A stretch of DNA of 56,895 nucleotides from Roseiflexaceae bacterium (GTDB lineage: Bacteria > Chloroflexota > Chloroflexia > Chloroflexales > Roseiflexaceae): positions 1 to 56,895 of the forward strand of contig CANFUF010000007.1 in assembly GCA_947450095.1 (NCBI GenBank). The letters are read 5' to 3'. Shown here in pieces: positions 24,913 to 34,370 of this stretch. The position numbers and the translations under genes are program-made. The notes beneath the pieces are model-generated. The model was not told the DNA's origin and ran no database searches. It was given only the letters and a program-made list of their open reading frames with translations. Each line of letters starts with the position of its first letter. Positions within the stretch are counted from its first letter, which is position 1.

Positions 24913-27288
24913 ATGTCGGTTTACTTTTTTGGGACATTGTTAATCGTAGCCACGATTGCCATGGCTGCCATGGCAAGTATCAGCTACTTATTGGTGCCAC
25001 TCGGGCGCCCACAAGCATTGGTGTATGGCCGGATTGGCACGCGCTTGACCTTAGTGGGCGTACTGGCAGTTGTGGTGATGTTGAATTATTTGTTTATTTC
25101 ACAGCGCTACGATGTCGAATACGTCTACAACTATAGTTCACAAGATCTCGAATCGTACTTCCGGGTGGCGGCGGTCTGGGCTGGCCAGCCAGGGTCGTTT
25201 GTGATTTGGGCCTTGTGGGGCGTGATTGGGGCGCAGTTTTTGGTGCGTCGTACCCGCCATGCCGAGCCGTATGTGCTTAGTGTGGTGATGATGATTCAAT
25301 GTGCCTTGATTGTCTTCATGCTCATCCGCAATCCGTTTATTTTGCACGTCACTGCCGATGGAATTATGCCAACTGATGGCAAAGGCTTAAATCCAACATT
25401 ACATAATATCTGGATGTTGATTCATCCCCCGATTTTGTTTACCGGCTTTGCCTTGATGGCGGTGCCCTTTGGCTACGCTATTGCTGGGTTGTGGCGCCGC
25501 GACTACGACGGCTGGGTCAAAGCTGCCTTGCCATGGACCATTGCCGCCTGGGCGGTATTGGGGTTGGCATTGCTGCTCGGTGGCTATTGGGCCTACGAAA
25601 CCTTGGGCTGGGGTGGGTATTGGGGCTGGGATCCCGTCGAAAATTCGGCGTTGGTGCCGTGGCTGACGGTCGCTGCCTTGCTCCACGCCATGCTCGTGCA
25701 ACGTGCTGGTGGCTCGTTGCGCCGTACCACTGCCTTGTTGGCGGTAGGGACATATGTCTTGGTCTTTTATTCGACCTTTTTGACCCGCAGCGGTGTGTTG
25801 TCATCTTTTTCGGTGCATTCTTTTGTTGAAGAAGGCCTGAAGTGGATTATGACCAGCTTCTTGGCGATATTGGCGATTATGGGTTTTGGCGTGGTGGCCT
25901 GGCGCTGGCGCGATATTCCCTCCGTCCCTATGTCAGAAAAATTATTATCACGGGATAGTTTTTTCTCGTTGATGATTCTCGTAGTGATGTTGATGGCAGG
26001 GATTGTGGCGTTGGGCACTTCGATGCCGGTAATTTCGTCGATTCCTGGAGTTGGCCAACAACTGCAAGGCTTTTTTGGTGCCATGTTCCAATTGGATGAC
26101 GGTACGACCTACAATGCCGGTGCCAAACCGTTCCAAGATGGACGCTTTGGCTTGATTGGCAGTTTTTATAGCACCACCATTGCCCCGCTGGGATTGATTT
26201 TGGCGGTGCTACTGATTATTGGACCGTTGCTGGGCTGGCGCGATAGCAATGCCCGCCAACTGTTGCGCACGATTCGCTGGCCCGGGATTGTGGCCGTAAT
26301 CGTGACTTGTATCGGCGTCGTGCTGGGTGCACGGACATTTTTGGCCGTCGCTTATCTGGGGATTGCCACGTTTGCCGTTGGTACCAATGTGGTGATGATT
26401 ATCCGTACGCTCAAGGGTGGTTTTTTGCGGATTGGTGGCTATTTGGCGCACGTAGGAATCATGTTGTTTGTGGTCGGGGCGATTACCTCGACGTGGTATG
26501 CCACGCCTGAGACGCGCGTCGTCATCCCCGAAGGGGAAACGATGACGATTTTTGGGTATGACTTGACCTTTAACGGCTGGCGTATGGATGCCACCGGTCG
26601 TGGCTTGCTCGATATGCGCGTGGCTCGTGGTGGCAATGTCAGTACTGCTACACCGCAACTCTACTTCAACAATCGCATGGGCGCCACCATGGCCACGCCG
26701 TCGGTACGGAGCGAAATCTTCCAAGATTTGTATATTTCACCGGTGGAATACCAACCACCGTTTGACCGCAATATAGCGGACCTCAACGAAGGCGAAACCA
26801 AAGAAGTCGGCCCCTACAAAATCACCTTTAATGGCTTTGTGGTACCGACAGACCATGCGGCTTCGGCTGATATTAGCGCCCGTTTGACGGTGGTGTATCA
26901 AGGCAAAACCAGCGAAATCGTGCCAGGTATCGTGATTTTGGCTAACGAAAAAGACCCCGCCAAGGCAGTCAAAGAGATGCCGGTCGACTTGCCCGGTGGA
27001 CATCGGGCCTCGATGGCGGCCTTTGACCCCAGCCAAAAACGGGTGATTATCAACGTGGGTGGGCTCAATTTGCCCGTCGATCCCGCCCGGGCCGTGGTCA
27101 CGGTCATCGTCAAACCAGGAGTGGCCTTGGTGTGGGGTGGGATTATTTTGGGTGTGCTCGGCGGTTTTCTCGCCGTATTGCGCCGCTCACTGGAATCGGG
27201 CAATATCAATCCAAATGTGTGGTCAGAAGCACTCCTCACCTGGGTGCGGAGCCGGCGGCGCGATAATACGTTGCCCAGTGTGAAATAA
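24913..27288 (+). CDS. ccmF: Cytochrome c heme lyase subunit CcmF
   Basis: CcmF is the multi-helix membrane subunit that joins heme from CcmE to apocytochrome c. The 791-residue protein has the tryptophan-rich WWD motif WGGYWGWDPVENSALVPW (about residues 233-250), preceded by HPP in the helix before it. Further family segments are FYSTFLTRSGVLSSFSVHSF and GGYLAHVGIMLFVVG. It has about 14 helices. Residues 540-755 form a large extracytoplasmic region before the last helix, longer than in a typical CcmF of about 650 residues. The ATG follows GAGGGCGGA. It is transcribed with the two J-domain genes that follow (12 and 33 bases apart). Confidence 0.93.
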   Translation: MSVYFFGTLLIVATIAMAAMASISYLLVPLGRPQALVYGRIGTRLTLVGVLAVVVMLNYLFISQRYDVEYVYNYSSQDLESYFRVAAVWAGQPGSFVIWALWGVIGAQFLVRRTRHAEPYVLSVVMMIQCALIVFMLIRNPFILHVTADGIMPTDGKGLNPTLHNIWMLIHPPILFTGFALMAVPFGYAIAGLWRRDYDGWVKAALPWTIAAWAVLGLALLLGGYWAYETLGWGGYWGWDPVENSALVPWLTVAALLHAMLVQRAGGSLRRTTALLAVGTYVLVFYSTFLTRSGVLSSFSVHSFVEEGLKWIMTSFLAILAIMGFGVVAWRWRDIPSVPMSEKLLSRDSFFSLMILVVMLMAGIVALGTSMPVISSIPGVGQQLQGFFGAMFQLDDGTTYNAGAKPFQDGRFGLIGSFYSTTIAPLGLILAVLLIIGPLLGWRDSNARQLLRTIRWPGIVAVIVTCIGVVLGARTFLAVAYLGIATFAVGTNVVMIIRTLKGGFLRIGGYLAHVGIMLFVVGAITSTWYATPETRVVIPEGETMTIFGYDLTFNGWRMDATGRGLLDMRVARGGNVSTATPQLYFNNRMGATMATPSVRSEIFQDLYISPVEYQPPFDRNIADLNEGETKEVGPYKITFNGFVVPTDHAASADISARLTVVYQGKTSEIVPGIVILANEKDPAKAVKEMPVDLPGGHRASMAAFDPSQKRVIINVGGLNLPVDPARAVVTVIVKPGVALVWGGIILGVLGGFLAVLRRSLESGNINPNVWSEALLTWVRSRRRDNTLPSVK

Positions 27289-27300
27289 GAAGGTTGGGTC

Positions 27301-28299
27301 ATGGTAGATTTTTATGCAGTATTACAAGTGCCGCGTGACGCTGATCAGGCCAGCATTGATGCTGCCTATCAGCGCCTGCGGGTGGCATATGACCCGACCC
27401 GATTACAAGGGGTAAGCGAGGAATTACGTGATTTGGCCAGCGAACGCGCCACATCCCTCGACCAAGCGTATGCTATCGTTGGTGACCCAACGATGCGGGC
27501 GGCCTATGATGCTGGCATCACGGGTGTGGTCGCACGTGCCTTGCCGGCCGTGGTTGAGCCGAGCTATGATTATCGTCCCTTGCCGGCGGCGGGGAGTCAT
27601 GAACGCACTCCTGAATTCGACGCTACCCCCATTCGCAAAGGGCGGATGACCGCAGGCGAGCGCCAAGTATCGTTGGTGCTGGCAATTGCCTTGCCGTTAG
27701 CGATTGTGTTGGCTACCTTTGTGATTACCGATGGTGGCAAACGGGTGGCCGCCAGCAACGACGTGCAACCAGTGGTGCGGGCGACTGCGGTGGCAGATCA
27801 ATTTGAGCAACCAATTATTGATGCTCGGGCTGCTACCGTCACCAACCCGACGAGTATCCAAGCATGGGTTGATTACGCCAACCTGCTCTACAATAGTGTC
27901 CAGATTGTGCGTGAACAACAGCCAGGTAGCCCTTTGTACGAAAGCCGGATTGCACGCTGGCAAATGGCGGCCGACGCTTATGCCAAGGCCTTGTCGTTTG
28001 ACCCCAGCAATGTGGTGGTCGAAGCTGATTTGGGGGCAAGTCGCTGCTTTTATGGCAATGGTACGGGTAACCAAACTGAATCAACTGATGGTTTACAGCA
28101 AATCCGCAAAGTGCTTCCGCAAATCCCCACCAGTGAACAGCCACGCGTGTTGTTGAACCTCGGCTTTTGTTTGGCCGAAACAACGCCACCGCAACTCGAA
28201 GAAGCCGTGGCGACCTGGCAAAAAATCACTACCTTGGTGGCAAGTGATTCCCCGTTTGCCATCCAAGCGACGCAGTTGATTGCCCAAATCAAGAAGTAA
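27301..28299 (+). CDS. J-like domain / TPR membrane protein
   Basis: This 332-residue protein has three parts. Residues 2-70 are a J-like domain (DFYAVLQVPRDADQASIDAA ... GDPTMRAAYD) in which the HPD motif is replaced by DPT (31-33), so stimulation of DnaK is unlikely. One membrane helix lies at about 123-143. Residues 165-330 form a helical extracytoplasmic region with TPR-like repeats (for example WQMAADAYAKALSFDPSNVV). Its position after ccmF and the TPR part suggest a counterpart of CcmI/CycH, which presents apocytochrome c to the lyase (inference). No CxxC is present, so it is not CcmH. Start ATG 27301 lies 12 bases after ccmF. Confidence 0.75.
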   Translation: MVDFYAVLQVPRDADQASIDAAYQRLRVAYDPTRLQGVSEELRDLASERATSLDQAYAIVGDPTMRAAYDAGITGVVARALPAVVEPSYDYRPLPAAGSHERTPEFDATPIRKGRMTAGERQVSLVLAIALPLAIVLATFVITDGGKRVAASNDVQPVVRATAVADQFEQPIIDARAATVTNPTSIQAWVDYANLLYNSVQIVREQQPGSPLYESRIARWQMAADAYAKALSFDPSNVVVEADLGASRCFYGNGTGNQTESTDGLQQIRKVLPQIPTSEQPRVLLNLGFCLAETTPPQLEEAVATWQKITTLVASDSPFAIQATQLIAQIKK

Positions 28300-28332
28300 T
28301 CGTGGTTCACCTTTGTATCAAAAGGACATTAG

Positions 28333-29187
28333 ATGACAACGCGCCCGACCTACTACGAAACACTCGGTATCGCAGTTGATGCGAGTAATGATGAAATCGT
28401 GGCGGCGTGTGAGGTCGCTACGGCACGCTTTCGTACTGATGTGCAAAATGATCCGAGTGGTGAATTGCTGAATTTGGCGATGCAACGCATTGCCGAATTC
28501 GAGGCCATGCGTGACGCCTTATGTGATCCACGGCAACGCTATTTGTATGACCGCTCGCTGGGCTTGGTGATGCAACCACCACCGGTAGCGCTTCAATCTG
28601 GCGCTGCTCCGCGCGCTGACGGGAATCCCGTACGTCGTGAATTGGTGATGGTAATCCTCGGCGGCTTGATTGGGTTGGTGATTGTGGCGATTGTCTGGGT
28701 GATTAGTGGCCGCATGGCGACGCCAGTGATGCCGGCTGCCGCCGAGACCAATCGCACTGCCCCAGTCTTTACGTTGCCGCGTTTGGGGGGTGGTGAATTA
28801 CAATTGGCCGAGCTCAAAGGCAAAATCGTCGTGGTGAATTTTTGGGGGACGTGGTGCGAGCCATGTAAAGCCGAAACCCCAGCCCTCGAAGCCGCCTACC
28901 AACAAGTGCAGTCCCAAGGGGTCGAGTTTGTAGGGGTAAACTTGCGCCACCAAGAAGCGCTCGGCGCTGCGGGTGATGCCGATGTGGCGAATTTTGCCAA
29001 AAAATATGGCGTGACCTACCCGATTGTGTTTGATACCAAAGGCGAAATATCCCAAAAATACCAAATCTCTCCGATTCCGGTGAGCTACTTCCTCGACACT
29101 CAAGGCAACATTCGCTATGTCTATGTCGGCACCCTTACGACCGCCGATACCGTAGAACTTGTGCGTCGTTTGCAAACGAAACCGTAA
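28333..29187 (+). CDS. J-like domain / thioredoxin fusion (CcmG-like)
   Basis: This 284-residue protein carries an N-terminal J-like domain (residues 6-75: TYYETLGIAVDASNDEIVAA ... CDPRQRYLYDRSLGL). HPD is absent, the equivalent stretch reading RTD. A single membrane helix lies at 103-125. A TlpA/ResA/CcmG-type thioredoxin domain occupies 140-284 with WGTWCEPC (active Cys175 and Cys178) and cis-Pro249 in SPIPVS. The thioredoxin part should face outwards and reduce apocytochrome c cysteines before heme attachment, as CcmG and ResA do. The J-like part would be cytoplasmic. AAAGGA lies about 10 bases before the ATG. It is the last gene of the Ccm cluster. The fusion is not part of the classical Ccm set. 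Confidence 0.88.
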   Translation: MTTRPTYYETLGIAVDASNDEIVAACEVATARFRTDVQNDPSGELLNLAMQRIAEFEAMRDALCDPRQRYLYDRSLGLVMQPPPVALQSGAAPRADGNPVRRELVMVILGGLIGLVIVAIVWVISGRMATPVMPAAAETNRTAPVFTLPRLGGGELQLAELKGKIVVVNFWGTWCEPCKAETPALEAAYQQVQSQGVEFVGVNLRHQEALGAAGDADVANFAKKYGVTYPIVFDTKGEISQKYQISPIPVSYFLDTQGNIRYVYVGTLTTADTVELVRRLQTKP

Positions 29188-29421
29188 AAAAGGAGGAAGG
29201 AGGAAGGAGTAGGGTGGGGGACGTGTTTTTGATATTGTTAAGATAATGTGGCAAAATAATACAAAATGCCCCAGATATTTTGTTTCGCTGGTTACATTTT
29301 AACTATTTACGTGGTACACTAGTACTATCAATAAAATCTGTATGTTCACCACTTATTTGAGTGATTAATGAATGGTTTTTTGCCATTCTAATGCAGAATA
29401 ATTAGATTCAGGAGTAACGTG
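29188..29421. other. Intergenic region before the response regulator
   Basis: No gene is seen. It starts with a purine-rich patch (repeats of GGAGGAA, about 29191-29219) that mirrors the pyrimidine-rich patches at 13744 and 21741. The rest is AT-rich and should hold the response regulator promoter, but no convincing -35/-10 pair stands out. Confidence 0.5.
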
Positions 29422-30111
29422 ATGACACAGCAGCAAAGTATCTTGGTGGTAGATGACGAGCCAGGTCTACGCAAGCTCTTAAACTTATTGTTTAGTAATG
29501 CAGGGTATACCGTTCGTGAAGCAAGCAATGGTGCAGAATGTCTGAATCAAGTTGTGATTGCTCCCCCCGATTTGGTTGTGCTTGACGTAATGATGCCCGA
29601 AATGGACGGACGCGATGTCTGTCAGCGTATTCGCCAAGATGCCAATATGGTGCCGATTTTGATGTTGACGGCCCGTACTCAATCACGAGACGTCGTGATG
29701 GGACTTGATTGTGGCGCCGATGATTACATGCTCAAACCATTTGATATGGACGAATTGTTAGCGCGGGTACGCGCATTGTTGCGCCGTAGTAACGCCTCCC
29801 AATCAGTGCGCGTAGTCGGTCAAGGTGAGATTATTATTGATACACAATCCCACAAAGTGTCGGTCAATGGTAACAATGTCGATTTGACGCCGACCGAATA
29901 TGCATTATTATCGGTATTAGCAGATAATGTAGGAAGTGTTGTGCCGCACGATACATTGCTTCGGGCAGTGTGGGGTGAAGACTCTCAACATGACCAAGAC
30001 TACCTCAAAGTCTATATGTGGCATTTACGTCGCAAAATCGAGCCCAACGCTGGTCGGTCACCACGGTTGTTGTTGACAGAATGGGGCGTCGGCTATCGAT
30101 TGGTGCAGTAA
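29422..30111 (+). CDS. OmpR/PhoB-type response regulator
   Basis: This is a two-component response regulator that binds DNA when phosphorylated. The 229-residue protein has a receiver domain with the acidic pair Asp11/Asp12, phospho-acceptor Asp55 (LVVLDVMMPEMDG), the switch Thr in LMLTART and the Lys of YMLKPFD. It is followed by a winged-helix domain (about residues 130-228) with LTPTEYALLSVLADNVG and the closing YLKVYMWHLRRKIEP. ATG 29422 lies 7 bases after AGGAG, better than GTG 29419. No histidine kinase is adjacent, so it is an orphan. It is separated from the Ccm genes by 234 bases, and nothing shows that it controls them. Confidence 0.93.
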   Translation: MTQQQSILVVDDEPGLRKLLNLLFSNAGYTVREASNGAECLNQVVIAPPDLVVLDVMMPEMDGRDVCQRIRQDANMVPILMLTARTQSRDVVMGLDCGADDYMLKPFDMDELLARVRALLRRSNASQSVRVVGQGEIIIDTQSHKVSVNGNNVDLTPTEYALLSVLADNVGSVVPHDTLLRAVWGEDSQHDQDYLKVYMWHLRRKIEPNAGRSPRLLLTEWGVGYRLVQ

Positions 30112-30148
30112 TCCATAATTTTGGGGCATGAATATTTAAGGGAAATCC

Positions 30149-31261
30149 ATGCGCGTGGTGGTGAAGCTCGGAACCAATGTATTGACTGCGGGGAGCGAGC
30201 GCTTACATCGCCCGCGCATGGTTGATTTTGTGCGCCAATTGGCGCAATTGCGCCAACTTGGCCACGAGGTCATCCTCGTTACTTCAGGCGCCGTCTCTGC
30301 CGGTCGCGAACGCCTCGCCCTGCAATCGCGCTCGCGTGATATCGCCCAAAAACAAATGCTAGCCGCGGTAGGCCAAAGCTATATCATGCATTTGTATCAA
30401 CAAATGTTTGAGCTTTATAGCGTCCCAGTGGGGCAAACCCTGCTCACCAAAGCTGATTTGAGTGACCGTAATCGCTATCTCAACGCCCGCAATACGCTGC
30501 TTACCTGTTTTGTCCATGGCGTATTGCCGATTATCAATGAAAACGATGCCGTTGCCGTCGATGAAATCAAGGTCGGCGACAACGATAATTTGTCGGCGCT
30601 GGTTGCCAACCTCGTTGACGCAGATTTGCTCATCATCGTTACCGATATCGATGGCCTGTATACCGCTGATCCCCGTAGCAACCCCACAGCCACTCTCATC
30701 CCCGAAGTCCACGACATTACCCCAGCCATCTATGCCCTGGCCGGGGGGACGGGCAGTAGCCGGGGTACCGGTGGCATGATTACCAAAATCCAAGCCGCCG
30801 ACCTCGCCACCAAAAGTGGCGTCACGGTGGTGATTGCCCCCGGCGCCCTCGCCGAGGTCATTACCCGCGTCACCAATGGCGATGCCATCGGGACGCGCTT
30901 CCCCGCCAAAGGGAATCATCTCGAAGGGCGCAAACGCTGGATTTTGGCGGAAACAGCCCGTAATAGCAAATTAAATGTCGATAACGGTGCCGCCACGGCG
31001 ATTACCACCCACGGCAAAAGCCTGCTGCCGGCGGGGATTACGGCGGTCGAGGGTGAATTTGAGCGTGGTCAGACGGTGCGGATTTATCATGGCGACACCG
31101 AAATTGCGCGGGGCTTGACCCAATACGCCGCAGTCGATTTGCGCCGGATTATGGGCAAACGCTCGCCGGCGATTGCCGATTTATTGGGCTACGATTATGG
31201 TTCTGAAGCGATTCACCGTGATGATATGGTGTTGATTGCCCGTGCTGAAGTGAGAGAATGA
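30149..31261 (+). CDS. proB: Glutamate 5-kinase
   Basis: ProB phosphorylates L-glutamate on the gamma carboxylate, the first step of proline synthesis, and is usually inhibited by proline. The 370-residue protein has the amino acid kinase fold: VVKLGTNVL (residues 3-11), [46 protein letters not shown] and [12 protein letters not shown]. It also carries the C-terminal PUA domain (about residues 280-360, [17 protein letters not shown]). Full length compares with 367 residues in E. coli. Its stop overlaps the proA start, so the pair is an operon. Confidence 0.95.
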   Translation: MRVVVKLGTNVLTAGSERLHRPRMVDFVRQLAQLRQLGHEVILVTSGAVSAGRERLALQSRSRDIAQKQMLAAVGQSYIMHLYQQMFELYSVPVGQTLLTKADLSDRNRYLNARNTLLTCFVHGVLPIINENDAVAVDEIKVGDNDNLSALVANLVDADLLIIVTDIDGLYTADPRSNPTATLIPEVHDITPAIYALAGGTGSSRGTGGMITKIQAADLATKSGVTVVIAPGALAEVITRVTNGDAIGTRFPAKGNHLEGRKRWILAETARNSKLNVDNGAATAITTHGKSLLPAGITAVEGEFERGQTVRIYHGDTEIARGLTQYAAVDLRRIMGKRSPAIADLLGYDYGSEAIHRDDMVLIARAEVRE

Positions 31262-32538
31262 TGACCACGATTGACATCCTTGCCATGGCCAAACGAGCCC
31301 GGGCTGCCACCCGCACCATTGCCACCTCAACCACCGCCCAGCGCAATGTGGCGTTGGCCAAGATTGCCGAGTATCTCAACAATCCTGCCGAGCAAACCGC
31401 GATTTTGGCCGCCAATGCCATCGACATGCAAAATGCCCAAGCCGCCGGCTTGCGCCCTGCCTTGCTCGACCGCATGCTCCTCACCCCGCAACGCCTCCAC
31501 GCCATCGCCAACGATATTGCCGCGGTAATTGCCTTGCCCGATCCGGTGGGGGAAATATTTGAGCAAGGGGTATTGCCCAACAATTTGCGCTGGCACAAAG
31601 TACGCGTCCCATTGGGCGTTGTGGCGGTGATTTATGAAGCCCGCCCCAATGTGACCTTTGATGTGGCGACGTTGTGCCTCAAATCGGGCAACGCAGCCAT
31701 CTTGCGCGGGGGCAAAGAAATTGCCGCCTCGTGTGCGGCTATCGTGGCGCTGTTGCAACGCGCGTTGGTGGCGGCTGATTTGCCTGCCGACACCTTGCAG
31801 GTGATTGCCGACCCCGATCGGGGCTTGGTCGAACAATTGCTCAAGCTCGACAAATATGTCGATGTGGTGATTCCCCGTGGTGGGGCTGCCTTACACCGGT
31901 TTTGTGTCGAGCACGCCACTATGCCAGTGATTGTAGGGGGCATCGGCATCGTGCATGCCTACATCGATCACACCGCCAACCCAGACTACGTGCGTGATAT
32001 CGTCGTCAACGGGCGCGTCCAACGTCCCAGCGTCTGTAATTCGCTCGATGTGGTGTTGATTGAACGCGCCGCCGCCCCCCAGATGGTGCCACTGGTGGCC
32101 AAGGCCTTGCTGGCCCAAGGGGTGGAACTACGTTGCGACCCCGAAGTACTTCAACTGCTCGCCAGCGCCGCCATCAGCGATGCCCGCATCGTACCCATGG
32201 GTGACGACGACTACGACACCGAATACATGGCGCTGATTGCCACGCTACACATCGTGGCCGATATCGACGAGGCGATTACGCATATCGGCGAGCATGGCGG
32301 CCATACCGAAGTGATTATTAGCGAAAACCCCACCGCCATCGCGCATTTTGTGCATCATGTCGACGCCACTGCGGTGATGGTCAATGCCTCGACCCGCTTC
32401 AACGACGGTGGCCAATTGGGGCTCGGTGCCGAAATCGCGATTAGCACCCAAAAACTCCACGTACGCGGACCAATGGGCCTGCGCGAATTAACCACCTACA
32501 AATGGGTGGTGCAAGGCGAGGGTCAGATTCGCGTCTGA
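31258..32538 (+). CDS. proA: Gamma-glutamyl phosphate reductase
   Basis: ProA reduces gamma-glutamyl phosphate with NADPH to glutamate semialdehyde, the second step of proline synthesis. The 426-residue protein belongs to the aldehyde dehydrogenase superfamily. It has [20 protein letters not shown], the segment [14 protein letters not shown], and the catalytic Cys in [13 protein letters not shown]. It ends in the typical [23 protein letters not shown] 31258 overlaps the proB stop; ATG 31261 is an alternative one codon later. The last 16 bases overlap the 3' end of the convergent DHODH-like gene. Confidence 0.95.
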   Translation: MMTTIDILAMAKRARAATRTIATSTTAQRNVALAKIAEYLNNPAEQTAILAANAIDMQNAQAAGLRPALLDRMLLTPQRLHAIANDIAAVIALPDPVGEIFEQGVLPNNLRWHKVRVPLGVVAVIYEARPNVTFDVATLCLKSGNAAILRGGKEIAASCAAIVALLQRALVAADLPADTLQVIADPDRGLVEQLLKLDKYVDVVIPRGGAALHRFCVEHATMPVIVGGIGIVHAYIDHTANPDYVRDIVVNGRVQRPSVCNSLDVVLIERAAAPQMVPLVAKALLAQGVELRCDPEVLQLLASAAISDARIVPMGDDDYDTEYMALIATLHIVADIDEAITHIGEHGGHTEVIISENPTAIAHFVHHVDATAVMVNASTRFNDGGQLGLGAEIAISTQKLHVRGPMGLRELTTYKWVVQGEGQIRV

Positions 32539-33302
32539 GCCCGTAGGCCGTGGATGGCATCGGGGTCGCGCAATAGCAGACTACCCAGCTGGATGGCAGT
32601 GGCGCCGGCGTTGAGACAAGCGCTGGCGCTGGCGTAATCGTTGATGCCGCCACAGGCCATGATGGGCAAAGTGGTGTGGGGCGCAATGGTTTGACAGGCG
32701 TACAACACCAACGGGAAGAACGCCGGGCTGAGGTAGCCGCCGGTGGCCACCCGCGGTGCGCCACATAACGTGAGGGCATCGATGTTGGCCGCCCCACACT
32801 GTGCTACTAGGGGTAACAACAAGTGCGGGTCAGCCAAAGGGATTTTGATACACAAGGGCAACGTGGCGGCTCGCCGCATTTGTTGGAGTAAGGCCTCGCA
32901 ACTGAGTTGACTGGGTGCAAGGGCCACTTCGAACCCGGCCACCCCCTCGACTTGGTCGAGCTCGCGGATGGCCTGCACCACCTCGGCGTCATCGCCGGCC
33001 AGCGATACAATCACCGGGGTCGTCCAGGTGGCCCAGACGGGGGTGGCACGTCGCCCCACCCATTGCACGCCCGGGTCGTGCCATGGCTCGGCATACAGCA
33101 AGCCACCGCGGTGTTCGTGCAGGGTGTTGGGACCATTAGGGCTCCGCCCGGCCATGGTGATGCTGGGGGTGATCAGGGCGGCGGGTTGCACGTGCTGGAC
33201 GGTAGAGGCCGTATGCACGCCAAACCCGAGGCTACCAGCTGCGGCCATGAACGGGTGCTCTAGTATAATTTCATAGGGATTGTGTGGTGTGAGTTGTATC
33301 AT
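32523..33302 (-). CDS. Dihydroorotate dehydrogenase-like protein
   Basis: This 259-residue protein has the FMN-binding TIM-barrel pattern of class 1 dihydroorotate dehydrogenases. It opens with an [17 protein letters not shown] strand. The phosphate site near the C-terminus is [20 protein letters not shown] followed by AIQLGSLLL. The NLSCPN motif with the catalytic base is replaced by [10 protein letters not shown], and the protein is shorter than PyrD (about 300 residues). Orotate production is therefore doubtful. No other pyrimidine gene is nearby. ATG 33302 starts at the conserved region; in-frame codons further upstream would run into the divergent hom gene. It may be a related flavin oxidoreductase of unknown substrate. 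Confidence 0.65.
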   Translation of the reverse strand: MIQLTPHNPYEIILEHPFMAAAGSLGFGVHTASTVQHVQPAALITPSITMAGRSPNGPNTLHEHRGGLLYAEPWHDPGVQWVGRRATPVWATWTTPVIVSLAGDDAEVVQAIRELDQVEGVAGFEVALAPSQLSCEALLQQMRRAATLPLCIKIPLADPHLLLPLVAQCGAANIDALTLCGAPRVATGGYLSPAFFPLVLYACQTIAPHTTLPIMACGGINDYASASACLNAGATAIQLGSLLLRDPDAIHGLRAQTRI

Positions 33303-33329
33303 GCTGTATTTGTATAAAAAGGAACGTCC

Positions 33330-34370
33330 ATGACAGTATACCGTGTGTTGTTGGTAGGGTTTGGCGCTGCAGGGCAAGGATTTGCCCAAATCATTCGTGA
33401 CCATGGGGCGCGCATCGCTGCCAGCACCGGCGCCGATATCAAAATTGTGGGTGTGGCTACCGCCCGCCGTGGGAGCGCCTATGCCGCCGATGGCCTCGAT
33501 GCCGCCAGTTTATTGACCGCCATTGGCCAAGGGTCGCTGACCACCCTCGCCGAGGCCGTGAGTGACGATGCCGTGACGATGATTGCTACCCGGGCGGCCG
33601 ATGTGATGGTCGAACTCAGCCCTACCAACCTCGATAGTGGCGAGCCGGCCACCAGCCATATCACCGCGGCCCTCAATCGGGGCTTGCATGTCATCACCGC
33701 CAACAAAGGTCCTGCCGCCTTGCACCTCAAGGAATTGCGGGCCTTGGCTGCCCAAAAAGGACTCTTTTTGGGGATCGAAGGCACCGTCATGGCCGGCACG
33801 CCGTCGTTGCGTTTGGGCTGGAGTAGCCTACAAGGGTGCGACGTCAGCATGGTGCGCGGGATTGTCAACGGCACCACCAATTATATTTTGACCCAGATGG
33901 AACAAGGGCTGGATTATGCCGACGCCTTGGCCGATGCCCAGCGCCTCGGCTATGCCGAAGCTGATCCCACCGGCGATGTCGAAGGCCACGATGCGGCTGG
34001 TAAAGCGGCGATTTTGGCCAATGTCTTGATGGATGCCGGTTTGCGCCCTAGTGACGTGGCCTGCACGGGCATCACGGGCATCACGGCTGCCGATGTGAGC
34101 GCCGCCAAGGCAGCTGGTGAACGCTGGAAGTTGATTGCCGAAGTGCGCCGTACCCCTGCGGGTGTGGTCGCCTCGGTACAACCGATGCGCTTGCCGGTGA
34201 CGCATCCGTTGGCTGGCGCTGCAGGTGCTACCAATGCCTTGACGTACACCACCGATTTGCTGGGTGACGTGACCATCATCGGGGCGGGGGCGGGTGGTGT
34301 AGCTACGGGGTTTGCGGTGGTTGGGGATCTTTTGGCGATGCACCGCGGCGAGCGCGAGCTCGCCAAATAA
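33330..34370 (+). CDS. hom: Homoserine dehydrogenase
   Basis: Homoserine dehydrogenase reduces aspartate semialdehyde to homoserine on the path to threonine and methionine. The 346-residue protein has the Rossmann loop VGFGAAGQGFAQII, the TANKGPAAL motif, GTVMAGTPSLRL, GIVNGTTNYILTQMEQG, and the catalytic EADPTGDVEGHDAAGKAAIL with its Asp and Lys. The C-terminal ACT domain of many bacterial enzymes is missing, so feedback inhibition through ACT is not expected. It is divergent from the DHODH-like gene with a 27-base gap. Its 3' end is overlapped for 68 bases by a small gene on the other strand. Confidence 0.93.
   Translation: MTVYRVLLVGFGAAGQGFAQIIRDHGARIAASTGADIKIVGVATARRGSAYAADGLDAASLLTAIGQGSLTTLAEAVSDDAVTMIATRAADVMVELSPTNLDSGEPATSHITAALNRGLHVITANKGPAALHLKELRALAAQKGLFLGIEGTVMAGTPSLRLGWSSLQGCDVSMVRGIVNGTTNYILTQMEQGLDYADALADAQRLGYAEADPTGDVEGHDAAGKAAILANVLMDAGLRPSDVACTGITGITAADVSAAKAAGERWKLIAEVRRTPAGVVASVQPMRLPVTHPLAGAAGATNALTYTTDLLGDVTIIGAGAGGVATGFAVVGDLLAMHRGERELAK

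Noticed and set aside
27301-29187. Ordinary DnaJ chaperones
   Set aside because: Both J-like domains lack HPD, both are membrane-anchored, and neither has the G/F or zinc-finger regions of DnaJ.
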